64,000 bases of DNA from the IMG/VR virus record IMGVR_UViG_3300028007_000001, positions 17,347 through 81,346 of that record. One strand, written 5' to 3'. Of the stretch, positions 63,719 through 64,000 are shown piece after piece. Under the pieces are notes generated by a model. That model did no database searches and was not told the DNA's origin. It worked only from the letters and a program-made list of their open reading frames with translations. Position numbers and translations under genes: made by a program. How positions within the stretch are numbered: the first letter of the stretch is position 1; the number at the start of each line of letters is the position of its first letter. Origin of the DNA: a virus.

Positions 63719-64000
63719 CTACTTCTTCTTGCCGCCCTTCTTGGCAGCCGACTTCTTGGTGGTCGACTTCTTGGCAGCGGTCTTCTTGGTGGTCGACTTC
63801 TTGGACGACTTCTTCGGCTTCTCTTCCTCTTCTTCCTCGTCTTCGTCGTCGTCTTCGTCCTCGTCGTCGTCTTCGTCCTCGTCGTCGTCGTCGTCTTCGT
63901 CGTCCTCGTCGTCTTCGTCTTCCTCCCAATCGTCCTCGTCCTCGTCGTCGTCCTCGTCGTCGTCCTCGTCGTCCTCGTCGTCATCCCAGTCGTCGTCGTC
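63719..64000 (-). CDS. acidic/lysine-rich protein, N-terminus beyond window
   Basis: At least 93 residues, start off the right edge. The visible part is first almost pure Asp/Glu (runs such as DDDEDEDDDEDED, with two Trp), then EEEEEE and a Lys/Ser/Thr/Ala tail of repeated KSTTKK, TAAKK, KSAAKKGGKKK units like histone H1 or HU tails. Such proteins may compact or handle DNA. The GAC/GAG codon run is very repetitive at DNA level. Confidence 0.75.
   Translation of the reverse strand, partial: DDDDWDDDEDDEDDDEDDDEDEDDWEEDEDDEDDEDDDDDEDEDDDEDEDDDEDEEEEEEKPKKSSKKSTTKKTAAKKSTTKKSAAKKGGKKK

Overview
The window is a contiguous piece of a tailed bacteriophage genome, open at both ends: a gene runs off each edge, so the genome is longer than 64 kb. 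Moderately high GC, frequent GTG starts, two WhiB-like iron-sulfur proteins, an Amidase_3 endolysin and a very long tape measure gene point to a siphovirus of an actinobacterial host. The exact host cannot be read from the sequence. No integrase, partition system or classical CI-type repressor is visible, so lifestyle is undetermined.

Layout. (1) 1-5.4 kb: small leftward and rightward units, including an amidoligase plus class II glutamine amidotransferase pair (leftward, 567-2619), a terminase-small-subunit-like HTH protein and a leftward three-gene unit. (2) 5.4-19.3 kb: rightward early region. It opens with a consensus promoter (5437-5465) followed by about 430 nt of densely base-paired sequence without a convincing gene (5471-5904), the most interesting element here. 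Next come many short zinc-ribbon and hypothetical genes, an HD-domain hydrolase, a second amidoligase/amidotransferase pair of different composition (12209-13958), a WhiB-like protein, a MazG-like protein and a phage sigma factor. (3) 19.5-36.1 kb: RHH regulator, terminase large subunit, portal, protease/scaffold, decoration, major capsid, connector and head-tail completion genes. (4) 36.1-50.9 kb: tail chaperones with a frameshift (+1 or -2), 1790-residue tape measure with a C-terminal peptidase domain, Dit-like protein, collar fibre, LamG-containing hub, other tail proteins, a papain-like cysteine protease, amidase endolysin and holin-like genes, ended by a strong terminator (50939-50967). 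(5) 51-64 kb: leftward replication and nucleotide-metabolism region with a MerR-like protein, RuvC, a second WhiB, Cas4-like and PD-(D/E)XK nucleases, RecA, DnaE, a MazG-like protein, ThyX, a lipoprotein and a partial acidic/lysine-rich protein.

Regulation. Several early units share one architecture: TTGACA, a 17-18 bp spacer, then TAT-type -10. The spacer or -10 overlaps small palindromes (core AAACTTT or CCATAG-N4-CTATGG), and five such units, plus the leader of the second amidoligase cassette, have a GGGGTAC Shine-Dalgarno-like leader. The words TTTCGGA, AAACTTT and the 12-bp palindrome TCCGAATTCGGA are far more frequent than chance across genes and intergenic gaps. This suggests a genome-wide protein-binding or similar nucleotide-level signal. 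Late genes are instead preceded by TACGTA-containing motifs, perhaps read by the phage sigma factor.
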